NCBI GenBank assembly: GCA_964482605.1
Contig: CAYZYS010000042.1
Location: 1-17,600 of the forward strand
Length of the DNA stretch: 17,600 nt
Direction of reading: 5' to 3'
Origin: Bacteroides_F sp964482605
GTDB taxonomy: Bacteria > Bacillota > Clostridia > Lachnospirales > Lachnospiraceae
Shown here in pieces: positions 1 to 6,688 of the stretch; position 1 is the first letter of the stretch; the number at the start of each line of letters is the position of its first letter. A program made the translations under genes and the position numbers. The notes below the pieces were generated by a model. The model searched no databases. It was not told the DNA's origin and saw only the letters and a program-made list of their open reading frames with translations.

Positions 1-323
1 CCGACATCCCCCGGTGAAGACGCATCACCATTGTGTGCCTGCCCGTGCATGTCAGCCGCACTGCCCGCATCATGCATCCCCGGCATGTCATTCATTCCTG
101 ACACATCATGCATTCCAGATATGTCGTGCATTCCCGATATGTCATGCACACCCGTGCCGTCAAAATCAATCCCTGAGGTATCACTGAAATTGGCAGCCTC
201 ACCGCCATGCCCGAAGCCGCACAAGACCATTATGGTCTGTATCGCCAAAAGCAGCGTTGACGGCACTGCAATACAATAAAGCACCTGCTGGAACACATCC
301 AGCCCATTCCACCATGCGTTCAT
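1..323 (-). CDS. Small membrane protein, N-terminal part (possibly NfeD-like)
   Basis: The frame runs open from an ATG at 323 to the left edge, so the C-terminus is missing (107 complete codons are visible). The ATG is preceded by a strong GGAGGGG site at 327-333. The protein begins MNAWWNGLDVFQQVLYCIAV, then one hydrophobic membrane segment at about residues 12-35 ending near LCGFGHGG. After that comes a hydrophilic stretch rich in Gly, Asp, His and Met with a five-fold hexapeptide repeat. An N-terminal Trp-Trp, one membrane span and a Gly/Asp linker recall NfeD/YuaF-type proteins of Clostridia, which carry an OB-fold domain further on, but that part is not visible and the family is a guess from memory. 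It starts 21 bases after smpB with no terminator between, so it is probably co-transcribed with secG-rnr-smpB. Confidence 0.6.
   Translation of the reverse strand, partial: MNAWWNGLDVFQQVLYCIAVPSTLLLAIQTIMVLCGFGHGGEAANFSDTSGIDFDGTGVHDISGMHDISGMHDVSGMNDMPGMHDAGSAADMHGQAHNGDASSPGDV
60..149 (-). repeat. Five in-frame 18-bp repeats (MHDISG-type hexapeptides)
   Basis: Five consecutive 18-base units at 132-149, 114-131, 96-113, 78-95 and 60-77 encode, in minus-strand order, VHDISG, MHDISG, MHDVSG, MNDMPG and MHDAGS. The first three are nearly identical in DNA with mostly third-position changes; the last two are more diverged. The unit keeps the reading frame of the membrane protein. Such short exact tandem units can expand or contract by slippage without breaking the frame. 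Whether the Met/His/Asp side chains bind metal is unknown. Confidence 0.85.
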
Positions 324-344
324 CTTCCCCTCCGATCCGAAGCG

Positions 345-818
345 TCACTGAAGGTTCCTTATCTTGAAATCCTTCGCCGCTTCCCTCTGCTGGTCCTTCT
401 TGGCTATGTCAGCCCTCTTGTCATACAGCTTCTTGCCCCTGGCAAGCCCTATCTCCATCTTCACCAGGCTCCCGCTTAAGTACACCTGCAGCGGAACCAC
501 CGTATAGCCCTTCTTCGCAGTCTCACCCAGAAGCTTGTTGATTTCATTCTTGTGGAGAAGCAGCTTCTTGGGCCTCAACGGGTCCTTGTTGAAAATGTTT
601 CCCTTCTCATAGGGTGTGATGTTCATGTTGCACACATACACCTCCCCATTCTCTATCTTGATGTACGATTCCTTAATGCTGCACTTGCCCATGCGCAGGG
701 ACTTGACCTCCGTTCCGTGAAGCACAATCCCAGCCTCAAATTTATCCTCTATGAAGTAATCAAAGTAAGCCTTCTTGTTATTGGCTATCAGCTTTCTTCC
801 TTCTGTTGGTCTTGCCAT
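345..818 (-). CDS. smpB: SsrA-binding protein SmpB
   Basis: SmpB binds tmRNA (SsrA) and guides it, charged with alanine, to stalled ribosomes for trans-translation in the cytoplasm. The 157-residue product has the usual family length. It starts MARPTEGRKLIANNKKAYFD; the N-terminal NKKAYFDYFIEDKFEAGIVL and GTEVKSLRMGKCSIKESYI stretches are characteristic of the SmpB beta barrel. It ends in the basic family tail with YDKRADIAKKDQQREAAKDF, which in the family occupies the mRNA channel of the ribosome. The ATG at 818 is chosen over an upstream in-frame ATG at 848 because AAGGAGG lies at 828-834 and the SmpB family begins here. The start lies inside the end of rnr (41-base overlap in another frame), which suggests translational coupling. 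The membrane-protein gene follows 21 bases downstream. Confidence 0.97.
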   Translation of the reverse strand: MARPTEGRKLIANNKKAYFDYFIEDKFEAGIVLHGTEVKSLRMGKCSIKESYIKIENGEVYVCNMNITPYEKGNIFNKDPLRPKKLLLHKNEINKLLGETAKKGYTVVPLQVYLSGSLVKMEIGLARGKKLYDKRADIAKKDQQREAAKDFKIRNLQ

Positions 819-2964
819 GGGATGTCGCCTCCTTGCTGATAAATTCAAAATCTATGGTGCGGAGCACCCTGTCCGTGTTCACCACCTTCACGCGCACCTT
901 CTGCCCAAGCACATAGGTGTTGTTGGTCACGTTATTGACCATCTCATAATGGTTTTCATCAAAGGTGTAATGTCCATCCTTCAACGCCGACACCGACACC
1001 ATGCCCTCGATGGTGTTGGGAAGCTCCACGTATATGCCCCAGCTCGTCATGCCTGATATCACGCCGTCAAATTCCTCGCCAATGTGCGCTTCCATGTACT
1101 GCGTCATCTTGAGCTTGTCCGTGTCACGCTCGGCATCATCCGCCCTGCGCTCCGTCTTGCTGGTCTGGTCAGCCACGCCGTCAAGTATTGAGCCGTAATG
1201 TGCAAGCCTGCCGTCATCCATCCTTCCGTGCAGGTTGTCCTTGATTATCCTGTGTATCTGCAAATCAGGGTAACGCCTTATCGGTGATGTGAAATGGCAG
1301 TAATATTTTGCCGCAAGCCCAAAATGCCCCTTGCACTCCGTTGTGTACCTTGCCCTCTGCATTGAGCGCAGGGTGAGCTTTGAAATCAGGGTCTCCTCCT
1401 GTGTCCCTGATATTTTTTTCAGGAGCTTCTGAAGCTCCTTCGGACGAATCCCGTCGGCATTCTTCCTGATGGAATATCCAAAATTATTGACAAATACAGA
1501 CAAACTTTGTATCTTCTCAGGGTCAGGATTTTCATGGCTCCTGTATAAAAACGGTATCTCGTTCCAGTAGTATTCCTCCGCCACCGTCTCATTGGCACAA
1601 AGCATGAACTCCTCGATTATCCTTGTTGCCACGTTTCTCTCATACGGCTTTATCTCAAGCGGCACGCCCTTGTCGTCAAGCAATATCTTGGTCTCAGGAA
1701 AATCAAAGTCTATGGCGCCCCTTGCGGTTCTTTTCCTGCCAAGGATTGCAGCCAGCTCCTCCATCAGCCGGAACATTGGCACAAGCTCACTGTATTCGGC
1801 AATCTCACCCTCATCCCCGTCAACAAGTATCTTCTTGACGCTTGTGTACGTCATTCTCCGGTCAACATTAATCAGCGTTTCCTCAATCCTGTGTCCCACC
1901 ACGTTGCCTGCACCGTCAATGTCCATCAGGCAGCTAAGCGCCAGCCTGTCCGTGCCCTGGTTAAGTGAACATATGCCGTTGGAAAGTTCCCTTGGAAGCA
2001 TTGGGATGACCCTGTCAACCAGGTACACGCTTGTACCGCGCTTAAGCGCCTCCTTGTCCAGTGGGCTTTTCTCCCTGACATAGTGGCTGACATCCGCTAT
2101 GTGCACGCCCAGGTGGTACCTGACCTTGCCATTCTCCTCGCTCTTTGAGAGTGTTATGGCATCATCAAGATCCTTGGCGTCCTCACCGTCAATGGTGACG
2201 GTCTGAAGCCCCCGCAAATCAAGGCGACCCTCCTTGTCCTTTTCCCCCACCTCATCTGGAAGCCCCTCCACATAGGACTTAACCTCGCAAGGAAACTCCA
2301 CTGGAAGCTCATATGCCTTTATTATCGACATCACATCAGTCCCGGGGTCATCACTGTGGCCTATTATCTCGACAATCCTGCCCTCCGGGTTCCTGCCGTT
2401 CTTTCCGTAATCGGTGAGCTCAACGACAACCTTGTGCCCCGACACGGCATTCATTGACTTCTCCCTTGGGATGAATATGTCATAGGCAATCCTGCCATTG
2501 TCAGGCACCACGAATCCAAATGTCCCGCTGTCCTCATAGCTTCCCACAAGATGCTTTATCCCCCGCTCAAGCACCTGGATTACCTTGCCCTCCATGCGCT
2601 TGCCATTGCGCTTCTGCTTTGTCACGACAACCTTGACCCTGTCCCCGTGGAAGGCACCGTTGACATCCCCCTCGGATATGAATATGTCATCATCCATGCC
2701 GTCAACCACCACAAAGCCAAAGCCCTTGCGGGTTGCATCAAATGTCCCCTCAAGTGAGAGCATCTCTGGCTTGACATATTTACCCCTCTTGGTAAGCGCA
2801 ACCCTGCCCTCGGCAACAAGACTGTCAAGGACGGCGGTAAGCTCGCTCCTTGATTCCCTGGGAACCTGGAGGAGTATCGCCAGCTCCTTCGCCTTCATCG
2901 GAACATATCCGGGGTCCTTCACAAGGCTCTCTATCAGCTTTTTTCTTCTCTCAAAATCTTCCAT
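778..2964 (-). CDS. rnr: Ribonuclease R (RNB family 3'-5' exoribonuclease)
   Basis: RNase R degrades structured RNA from the 3' end and, in well-studied bacteria, works with SmpB-tmRNA on defective mRNAs. The 728-residue protein shows the full family layout: N-terminal helix-turn-helix-like segment (about 1-65), cold-shock/OB domains (about 70-210), the RNB catalytic core from about 250, and a C-terminal S1 domain (about 625-705) followed by a short Lys/Arg tail. The catalytic Asp cluster is intact in IDGEDAKDLDDAI: D259, D265, D267 and D268 reproduce the 6-2-1 spacing of the family. HFTSPIRRYPDL is the conserved RNB block near the active site. The start at 2964 has GAGAGG upstream; an in-frame ATG at 3009 is rejected because it lies inside the terminator hairpin behind secG. 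Its end overlaps smpB by 41 bases. Confidence 0.97.
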   Translation of the reverse strand: MEDFERRKKLIESLVKDPGYVPMKAKELAILLQVPRESRSELTAVLDSLVAEGRVALTKRGKYVKPEMLSLEGTFDATRKGFGFVVVDGMDDDIFISEGDVNGAFHGDRVKVVVTKQKRNGKRMEGKVIQVLERGIKHLVGSYEDSGTFGFVVPDNGRIAYDIFIPREKSMNAVSGHKVVVELTDYGKNGRNPEGRIVEIIGHSDDPGTDVMSIIKAYELPVEFPCEVKSYVEGLPDEVGEKDKEGRLDLRGLQTVTIDGEDAKDLDDAITLSKSEENGKVRYHLGVHIADVSHYVREKSPLDKEALKRGTSVYLVDRVIPMLPRELSNGICSLNQGTDRLALSCLMDIDGAGNVVGHRIEETLINVDRRMTYTSVKKILVDGDEGEIAEYSELVPMFRLMEELAAILGRKRTARGAIDFDFPETKILLDDKGVPLEIKPYERNVATRIIEEFMLCANETVAEEYYWNEIPFLYRSHENPDPEKIQSLSVFVNNFGYSIRKNADGIRPKELQKLLKKISGTQEETLISKLTLRSMQRARYTTECKGHFGLAAKYYCHFTSPIRRYPDLQIHRIIKDNLHGRMDDGRLAHYGSILDGVADQTSKTERRADDAERDTDKLKMTQYMEAHIGEEFDGVISGMTSWGIYVELPNTIEGMVSVSALKDGHYTFDENHYEMVNNVTNNTYVLGQKVRVKVVNTDRVLRTIDFEFISKEATSHGKTNRRKKADSQ

Positions 2965-2995
2965 CAAATTCCTCTCAAATTCTTCCTTCAAACAC

Positions 2996-3036
2996 AAAAA
3001 AGGGAACACCCTCAGCCTTCATCCAAGAGTGTTCCC
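2996..3036 (-). terminator. Intrinsic terminator/attenuator between secG and rnr
   Basis: Read on the minus strand, GGGAACACTCTT (3036-3025) pairs with GAGGGTGTTCCC (3013-3002), a 12-bp stem with two G-U pairs and an 11-nt loop, followed at once by six T (3001-2996). It begins 7 bases after the secG stop. Since no promoter is visible between it and rnr, it probably acts as a partial terminator that sets rnr-smpB expression below secG. There is no T-run on the other side, so it works on the minus strand only. Confidence 0.85.
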
Positions 3037-3043
3037 ATCATCA

Positions 3044-3301
3044 TTAAAAATTAATATTCAAAACAAGTGCAAGTATCAGGAATGCCGCAACAAGGCACCT
3101 TGTCGCAAGCACCAGCTTTCCTTCCGCGGAACGCCCCTTATTCCTGCCCCAATATGAATCAGCCGCCCCCGCAATGGTTCCGGACAAGCCAGATGTTTTA
3201 CTCTCCTGCATTAACACAACTATTGTCAAAACAACACACACAATGACAAACACAATCATGAGGAAAATCCGTATTGTGTCAGCCCATGACATTCCAAACA
3301 T
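3044..3301 (-). CDS. secG: Preprotein translocase subunit SecG
   Basis: SecG is the small accessory subunit of the SecYEG channel in the cytoplasmic membrane and helps SecA-driven export. The 85-residue protein has two hydrophobic spans (about residues 9-31 and 66-82) joined by a polar loop with the family hallmark VVLMQESKTSGLSGTIAGAA (Q-E/G-S-K-x-x-G-L-S-G). The start at 3301 has GGAAGGAG at 3309-3316 with 7-base spacing; an in-frame ATG at 3292 is less well placed. A longer upstream frame (to 3475) has no ribosome site and would run through the promoter. It is the first gene of the promoter-secG-terminator-rnr-smpB unit, an arrangement common in Firmicutes. Confidence 0.95.
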   Translation of the reverse strand: MFGMSWADTIRIFLMIVFVIVCVVLTIVVLMQESKTSGLSGTIAGAADSYWGRNKGRSAEGKLVLATRCLVAAFLILALVLNINF

Positions 3302-3357
3302 AAAAAAACTCCTTCCAACAGACTTGATAGATGTCCTAAAACACTCATATAGATGAA

Positions 3358-3386
3358 ATTGTATCATACACAAATTCAAATGGCAA
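3358..3386 (-). promoter_or_regulatory. Sigma-A-type promoter for secG-rnr-smpB
   Basis: On the minus strand TTGCCA (3386-3381) and TACAAT (3363-3358) are separated by exactly 17 bases, close to the sigma-A consensus. It lies about 55 bases upstream of the secG start and faces away from the glycosyltransferase promoter, with 29 bases between the two -35 boxes. Confidence 0.75.
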
Positions 3387-3415
3387 CATTTATTTTCAGG
3401 GATTAAACGCCACCG

Positions 3416-3443
3416 TTGACATTTACGCTTCATTTGGTAAAAT
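3416..3443 (+). promoter_or_regulatory. Sigma-A-type promoter for the plus-strand glycosyltransferase
   Basis: A consensus TTGACA at 3416-3421 and TAAAAT at 3438-3443 are 16 bases apart, about 50 bases upstream of the ATG at 3494. It is divergent from the secG promoter, so the 100 or so bases between the transcription starts form a shared divergent control region. Confidence 0.7.
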
Positions 3444-3493
3444 TGAAGACAGGCATGATTGCCAATAATGACCAATTACAGGAGGAATCAGTG

Positions 3494-4453
3494 ATGCCAA
3501 AGGTTTCCGTTATAGTTCCGGCATACAATGCCGCCAGGACACTGGCAGGCTGCCTTGGCTGCCTTGTGGGGCAGACCCTTGGGGACATTGAGATAATCGT
3601 GGTAAATGACTGCTCCACCGACAACACCCTTTCCATTATGATGGACTGTGAGGCGCAATTTCCCGACAAGGTCATGGTTGTGAACCTGTCTGAGAACCTG
3701 GGAGCCGGGGGTGCAAGAAACGTGGGGCTTGAATATGCACGTGGCGAATACATCGGCTTTATGGACAGTGATGATTTAGCTGTACCTGATATGTATAAAA
3801 AAATGTATGAAAAAGCTATGGAGGGCGACTATGACATGGTTGACTGCGGCTACTTCAACGAGGCAACCGACAGCGCACTCGTCCACACCTCCGATGACCT
3901 GACGGGAATACTTGACGACCACAAGCGAAGCGAGCTCATTGCAAGCGGGGGCTACCTATGGTCAAGGATATTCAAAAAATCACTGCTGCAGGAGCTTGGA
4001 ATCCAATTCCGCACGCACTGCATCCTTGAGGATTGTGAAACGCTGATGCTCCTGTTTGCAAGGGCAAAAAGCATAGGCAATGTCAAGGAGATTCTCTACT
4101 GCTACAAATGCTACGATACATCAATATCAAAATGCGTCACCGCAGCCTCCTACCACGCCAGCATGACGGCGGCAATAGAGGCGGTTTACAACACGCTTTC
4201 CCCACTCCCGAATTATGACGGCATCAAGGAGGCGGTTGAATATTCCATCGTGAATTTCTGCGCGCTTTGCGCCAATGTGTGCCTCACGACAGGTGCCAAT
4301 GACCCTTACAACGTGACAAGGGCACGCCTCATGAAGCTTTCAGGGTACCTCCACTCGATGGTTACCATCCCATTGGAACGCAACCACTACATACAGAACA
4401 AGATTTCAAAAAAGGATTTGCAGACGGTGAAGGATCTGCTCGAAACCTTCTAA
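3494..4453 (+). CDS. Family 2 glycosyltransferase
   Basis: This enzyme should transfer a sugar from a nucleotide-sugar donor; the acceptor cannot be read from sequence. The 319-residue protein opens with the GT-A/GT2 fold: PKVSVIVPAYNAARTL (residues 2-17), EIIVVNDCSTDNTL (33-46) with the nucleotide-binding Asp, ENLGAGGARNVGLEYARGEY (67-86), and the metal/donor motif DSDD at 91-94. There is no signal peptide or membrane span, so it acts in the cytoplasm. The ATG at 3494 has AGGAGG at 3480-3485; the frame extends up to 3416, but that part contains the promoter. It is the only plus-strand gene in the window and its stop overlaps by 4 bases the stop of a convergent glycosyltransferase. Its role in capsule, cell-wall polymer or glycoprotein assembly is open. 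Confidence 0.9.
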   Translation: MPKVSVIVPAYNAARTLAGCLGCLVGQTLGDIEIIVVNDCSTDNTLSIMMDCEAQFPDKVMVVNLSENLGAGGARNVGLEYARGEYIGFMDSDDLAVPDMYKKMYEKAMEGDYDMVDCGYFNEATDSALVHTSDDLTGILDDHKRSELIASGGYLWSRIFKKSLLQELGIQFRTHCILEDCETLMLLFARAKSIGNVKEILYCYKCYDTSISKCVTAASYHASMTAAIEAVYNTLSPLPNYDGIKEAVEYSIVNFCALCANVCLTTGANDPYNVTRARLMKLSGYLHSMVTIPLERNHYIQNKISKKDLQTVKDLLETF

Positions 4454-5544
4454 ACACGCTTAAGTCCCTCAACCGCAGGGGCATAGTCACCGCATTTCCC
4501 ATAATACCTGGCAGCCTCCTCCTTTTGCCCAAGGCATTCCCTTATCACCCCCGCATTGTAATATGCCTTGAAGCTGTTGCAGCCCTCAACCTTGCACACA
4601 GGATTGGCGGCAGCCTTCTCAAATTCCGCAACAGCCTCCTCAAACCTTTCGTTGTTCATGTAGGCAAGCCCCATGAGGAACATATAGTCAGCCGAGGTGG
4701 CAAATTCATCATATATGTCCTCAAGAAACATCATTTCACCATACCGTTTAAGCTGAAGCAGGGTATATCCGTAGGTTTCCACCATGTCCTGCACGTACTC
4801 AAGCCGCGGGTCCAGGTCAAAGCCAAGCCCCTCCTCAAAATAGTGCGCAGCCATGGAATAATCGCCACACATGTAATATCCCTTGCCAAGCTGGTACAGC
4901 GTGTATGGATCCTTTCCGTGCTCCTTTAGGTCAAGCAGCAAAAGCCTTATGTTTCGCTCCGCCTTGGCACGCCGCTGCCCTGCATCGCCCTCATAGCCGC
5001 TGTGTCCAAGCCTGACTGGCACGTCCCTGTGCAATGTCAACGTGTCAGCCTGCCCGCATTTTTCGATTCGCTCCACCTGCTCATGAATGCGTCCCCTGTA
5101 CCTGTACACACGCCTGTCAAACACACGGCAGATTCGCTCATGTCCAACCTCCCTGCCGCCCGCACCGTCCATGCCGTTGATTCTCTCAACCCTTCCGGCA
5201 CATTGCGGGTCTTCCCCCATTATGCGCCCCAGCCCGTCCAGGTCAACGTACTCAATCCATTCGTCACTGTCCAGCACAAGAATCAGGTCATTGGAGGCAA
5301 GCCCTATGGAATGGTTCCTCGCTGCGGAAAAATCGTCACACCACACAAAGCTTCCCGCAACGTCAGCGTACTGCCTGATTACGTCCATGGTGTCATCCGT
5401 TGAGCCCGTGTCAACCACCACGGTTTCTATTGCATGGCCCTTGCCGCCCTTCGCCGCATCAGCCTGAATCCTCTTGATGGATTCCAGCGCCCTTTTCAGG
5501 CGGGCTGATTCATTTTTCGTTATCATGCATATTGACAGCTTCAT
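4450..5544 (-). CDS. Glycosyltransferase family 2 protein with TPR-like C-terminal half
   Basis: The 364-residue protein starts with MKLSICMITKNESARLKRAL, typical of the GT2 subgroup fused to tetratricopeptide repeats (SunS-like and related enzymes). VVVDTGSTDDT (43-53) and VLDSDEWIEY (90-99, DSD at 92-94) form the donor/metal site. From about residue 205 it changes to helical repeats resembling TPRs (GKGYYMCGDYSMAAHYFEEG; FEEAVAEFEKAA; GQKEEAARYYGKC), which may bind a protein or peptide acceptor. The frame also allows a GTG start 15 bases upstream (5559); the ATG is preferred on family grounds, though its ribosome site (GTGGGG) is weak. The gene begins only 25 bases past a strong terminator of the KDG kinase operon and has no obvious promoter. 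The substrate is unknown. Confidence 0.88.
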   Translation of the reverse strand: MKLSICMITKNESARLKRALESIKRIQADAAKGGKGHAIETVVVDTGSTDDTMDVIRQYADVAGSFVWCDDFSAARNHSIGLASNDLILVLDSDEWIEYVDLDGLGRIMGEDPQCAGRVERINGMDGAGGREVGHERICRVFDRRVYRYRGRIHEQVERIEKCGQADTLTLHRDVPVRLGHSGYEGDAGQRRAKAERNIRLLLLDLKEHGKDPYTLYQLGKGYYMCGDYSMAAHYFEEGLGFDLDPRLEYVQDMVETYGYTLLQLKRYGEMMFLEDIYDEFATSADYMFLMGLAYMNNERFEEAVAEFEKAAANPVCKVEGCNSFKAYYNAGVIRECLGQKEEAARYYGKCGDYAPAVEGLKRV

Positions 5545-5560
5545 AACACACAACCCCACT

Positions 5561-5604
5561 TAAAAAATAAAAGGGCTTTCCACATATTACACGGAAAGCC
5601 CTTT
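5561..5604 (-). terminator. Strong intrinsic terminator of the eda-kdgK operon
   Basis: Perfect 12-bp inverted repeat: on the minus strand AAAGGGCTTTCC (5604-5593), an 11-nt loop, GGAAAGCCCTTT (5581-5570), followed by ATTTTTTA (5568-5561). It lies 12 bases after the kdgK stop. The plus-strand side lacks a T-run, so it works for minus-strand transcription. Its T-tract ends only 16 bases before the next minus-strand start codon (5544). Confidence 0.92.
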
Positions 5605-5616
5605 GAGAAAATCACA

Positions 5617-6648
5617 TTACCTCTGTACACGCCCTGAAGCATCACCGCCTGCCAGCGTCTCAACCTCCTTGCGTGACACAAGGTTGAAGTCGCCAGGGAT
5701 TGTGTGCTTAAGTGCAGATGCAGCAACACCATACTCAAGTGCATCCTTGAAGTTCTTGCCATCAACAAGACCGCAGATTACACCGCCTGCAAATGAATCA
5801 CCACCGCCGACACGGTCAACGATTGGGTGGATGCTGTACTCCTTGGAGTGGTAAAACTCCTTGGTGTCCCTTGAGTAAATGCATGCGGACCAGCCATTGT
5901 CTGATGCGGAATGGCTCACCCTGAGTGATGAAATGCAATACTCGAAATTGTAATCAGCAACCATCTGCTCAAATATTGACTTGTAGCCGGCAAGCTCAAG
6001 GTCACCGCTTGTGACGTCAGTATTGCCAGGCTTATAGCCAAGCACAAGCTCTGCGTCCTCCTCGTTGCCGATGCACACGTCAACATACTGCATGAGGTTC
6101 TTCATGACCTTCTGTGCCTTCTCTGATGACCACAGCTTCTTGCGGAAGTTAAGGTCAACGGAAACCTTCACGTTGTGCTTCTTGGCAGCCTTGAGGGCCT
6201 CCTCTGTGAGAACGGCGGCTGAATCAGATACGGCAGGTGTGATTCCCGTGAAATGGAACCAGTCAGCACCCTCAAATATCTTGTCAAAATCAAAGTCAGC
6301 GGCAGTTGCCGTTGAAATTGATGAATGAGCCCTGTCATACACAACCTTGGATGGCCTCATTGATGAGCCGGACTCAAGATAGTAGATTCCAAGCCTCTCA
6401 CCGCATCTTGCGACGTTGTCCGTGTTGACATTGTACTTCCTCAGTGCAGCAACAGCACACTCGCCAAGCTCATTGTCAGGCACGGCAGTGACGAACGCTG
6501 CCTGGTGTCCGTAATTGGCAAGTGACACGGCAACATTTGCCTCGCCGCCGCCATAGTTGATGTCAAACTCATCAGCCTGGATGAACTTCTCATTGTTAGG
6601 GGTGGAAAGCCTGAGCATGATTTCCCCCATTGTAACTACCTTTGCCAT
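5617..6648 (-). CDS. kdgK: 2-keto-3-deoxygluconate kinase (PfkB family)
   Basis: KDG kinase phosphorylates 2-keto-3-deoxygluconate with ATP to KDPG, the substrate of the aldolase encoded just upstream. The 343-residue protein is a full-length PfkB-family sugar kinase: N-terminal substrate-binding block GGGEANVAVSLANYG (33-47), and the C-terminal PfkB signature DRVGGGDSFAGG (278-289) with D284 as the expected catalytic base. FHFTGITPAV (131-140) and SVDLNFRKKLW (163-173) fit KDG kinases rather than fructokinase or ribokinase. The ATG at 6648 has GGAGGA with 5-base spacing. It follows the aldolase gene by 40 bases and ends before a strong terminator. Pairing with the aldolase makes KdgK the most likely identity; another 2-keto-3-deoxy sugar acid is possible. 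Confidence 0.92.
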   Translation of the reverse strand: MAKVVTMGEIMLRLSTPNNEKFIQADEFDINYGGGEANVAVSLANYGHQAAFVTAVPDNELGECAVAALRKYNVNTDNVARCGERLGIYYLESGSSMRPSKVVYDRAHSSISTATAADFDFDKIFEGADWFHFTGITPAVSDSAAVLTEEALKAAKKHNVKVSVDLNFRKKLWSSEKAQKVMKNLMQYVDVCIGNEEDAELVLGYKPGNTDVTSGDLELAGYKSIFEQMVADYNFEYCISSLRVSHSASDNGWSACIYSRDTKEFYHSKEYSIHPIVDRVGGGDSFAGGVICGLVDGKNFKDALEYGVAASALKHTIPGDFNLVSRKEVETLAGGDASGRVQR

Positions 6649-6688
6649 TGTTATCCTCCATATGCATATAATATGATAATAAATTTAT

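Noticed and set aside
60..149. Short CRISPR-like array
   Set aside because: The units are directly adjacent, have no spacers and keep a reading frame; they are a coding tandem repeat.
31..279. Plus-strand open frame with repeated Met-Ser-Cys-Ile-Pro peptides
   Set aside because: It is the antisense reading of the 18-base repeats in the minus-strand membrane-protein gene; it has no ribosome site, and the minus-strand frame has a strong one and a membrane span.
1..344. tmRNA (ssrA) next to smpB
   Set aside because: The region is filled by a coding frame with good start signals, and no tRNA-like ends are visible.
2964..3009. Upstream start for rnr giving 15 more residues
   Set aside because: The ATG at 3009 is part of the terminator hairpin and has no ribosome site; the ATG at 2964 has GAGAGG.
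2585..3157. 190-codon plus-strand open frame over the start of rnr
   Set aside because: It is antisense to the N-terminal domains of RNase R and crosses the secG terminator; low-complexity Ser/Leu/Pro peptide.
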